Source: Nannobrachium achirus
Lineage: Eukaryota > Chordata > Actinopteri > Myctophiformes > Myctophidae
Direction: 5' to 3'
Assembly: GCA_963921795.1 (NCBI GenBank)
Contig: OY997655.1
Coordinates: forward strand, 9,249,166 to 9,313,165
Length of the DNA: 64,000 bases
Shown here: positions 63,147 through 64,000 of the stretch, piece by piece
Layout: each line of letters begins with the position of its first letter
How positions within the stretch are numbered: position 1 is the first letter of the stretch
The notes under the pieces: generated by a model
Told to the model about the DNA's origin: nothing
The model's input: only the letters and a program-made list of their open reading frames with translations
Database searches by the model: none
Program-made: the position numbers and the translations under genes

Positions 63147-64000
63147 TCAATGTTTTCGTTTTCTGCTTCTTTTAGTGAGCTGGTTGGCAGTGAGCACACG
63201 CATGCTATTCATTCTGTTGTTGGTTGTCATGGCTACCAGTTCCCACCTGATGTTGTGTGGGAGTTCAGACTTCACCAGATTGTACTTAATAACTGCTAGC
63301 TTACACAGCGTCTTCAGACTAGGACTCATGTCTAAGATGAACAGCTCATCAGTGGGTGTGTTGGCTCCGTGTTTGCGTCCTCCAAAGTGGAAGACACGAT
63401 CTCCCATCATGCAACAGCACATTCCATACGTTGGACCTGGTCCTTTCCCCTTGGTCTCAACCTTCTTCCAGGAGAAGGTCGTTGGACTGAACTTCCACAG
63501 ATCATTGACAGCCTGGTTATTGTTGTCACCACCAAATATGTACAGCTCTCCATTGTGGGTAAAGGCTGACTGAAACCAGCGTCTTTCTGGACGAATCTGA
63601 GCAAAAGGTGTGTTCAGCCAGCAGTTGGTATTTGTGTCAAACACTCTGATGCTGTTGTAGAACTGACCCTCCAATCCACCCCCAAAAACAAACATCTTTG
63701 TCCCGATAATGGAGGCAGAGTGACCATATGGAGCATGTGGAGGAGTTCCTCTGGTGTTAATTAAAGACCAGACCATTGTGCTGGTGTCCAACTTGTACAT
63801 GTCATTACCACAGATGCCTGAGTGGTCGTTGTATCCCCCATAGATAAACATGATCTTCTCAAACACACAGGCCGAGTGGACGCACCTCTCCTCTGGAACG
63901 GTCCCAGAAACCCTGGGTCTGAACCATCTGTGGGCGTCAACATCAAATGCATAAAGAACATTGTAGTTCTTCCCTCCACAGTACCCTCCCCAGATGTAAA
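63147..64000 (-). CDS. Kelch copy M, KLHDC3-like, 5' part beyond the window
   Basis: Open from the window edge (64000, within the blade-two region near YIWGGYCGGKNYNVLYAFDV) to the stop at 63147; the start lies outside. Loops: PEERCVHS, HAPYGHS and PERRWFQSAF. Blade four is the GGGLEGQFYNSIRV form shared with H. The C-terminus has SLKTLCKLAV, LPHNIRWEL and the basic tail, with one asparagine fewer in the TTNNRM stretch. It is not the simple duplicate of E that the segmental duplication would predict, so similarity to 27-32 kb ends just upstream of its stop. Confidence 0.85.
   Translation of the reverse strand, partial: YIWGGYCGGKNYNVLYAFDVDAHRWFRPRVSGTVPEERCVHSACVFEKIMFIYGGYNDHSGICGNDMYKLDTSTMVWSLINTRGTPPHAPYGHSASIIGTKMFVFGGGLEGQFYNSIRVFDTNTNCWLNTPFAQIRPERRWFQSAFTHNGELYIFGGDNNNQAVNDLWKFSPTTFSWKKVETKGKGPGPTYGMCCCMMGDRVFHFGGRKHGANTPTDELFILDMSPSLKTLCKLAVIKYNLVKSELPHNIRWELVAMTTNNRMNSMRVLTANQLTKRSRKRKH

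Larger units (their letters stand above)
57670..63180. repeat. Segmental duplication, right copy
   Basis: Matches 27,420-32,200, including shared transposons and shared damage to copies D and L. The only large difference is the 739-bp insertion (730-bp element plus 9-bp duplication) at 61,265. Smaller differences affect the lengths of G/C runs and scattered bases. Confidence 0.85.

Overview
This window looks like teleost fish nuclear DNA. It is dense in small DNA-transposon derivatives (hAT-, PIF/Harbinger- and piggyBac-like, with recognisable inverted repeats and target duplications), L2-type LINE fragments, a tRNA-derived SINE and long (CT)n microsatellites. The only recognisable host genes are animal kelch genes. 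I cannot name the species.

Region 1 (1-13,255) has no convincing host gene. It is a patchwork of nested mobile elements: a hAT-type element at 390-1348 with a perfect 8-bp target duplication, a minus-strand SINE, several MITEs that carry a recurrent palindrome of about 80 bp, two fold-back elements, a Harbinger-like element, LINE remnants and a 200-base assembly gap (5679-5878).

Region 2 (about 13,256 to the window end) is a tandem array with a basic unit of about 3.0 kb. Each unit carries a minus-strand, intronless gene of about 372 codons. I assign it to the KLHDC3 family because it has six kelch repeats followed by a nearly unchanged KLHDC3-type C-terminus (DLSPSLKTLCKLAVI, then LPHDIRWEL and AMTTN). 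KLHDC3 is a substrate receptor of CUL2-elongin ubiquitin ligases. I count 13 copies, here called A to M, with stop codons at 14756, 19705, 22782, 29168, 32169, 35242, 38550, 43223, 46203, 50503, 54270, 59417 and 63147, plus one deletion scar at about 57,006. Six are intact (B, C, E, F, H, K). M is open but cut by the window edge. A and G have a transposon inside the elongin-binding box. I and J have frameshifts. D and L are truncated and carry an insertion. Most copies have their own CCAAT and TATA motifs just upstream. The rest of each unit holds a short tandem repeat of about 31 bp, a small plus-strand ORF of about 68 codons of unknown meaning, a palindrome and spacer.

The array is one retro-derived, promoter-bearing unit that was tandemly amplified, shuffled by recombination (at least one further duplication of about 5 kb, 27.4-32.2 kb and 57.7-63.2 kb) and repeatedly hit by TTAA-specific elements. 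The most interesting signals are the concentration of differences between copies in the loops at the mouth of the kelch propeller, and the repeated separate insertions into the short CUL2/elongin-binding segment. Together they suggest a rapidly diversifying family of degron receptors or decoys. That functional reading is inference.
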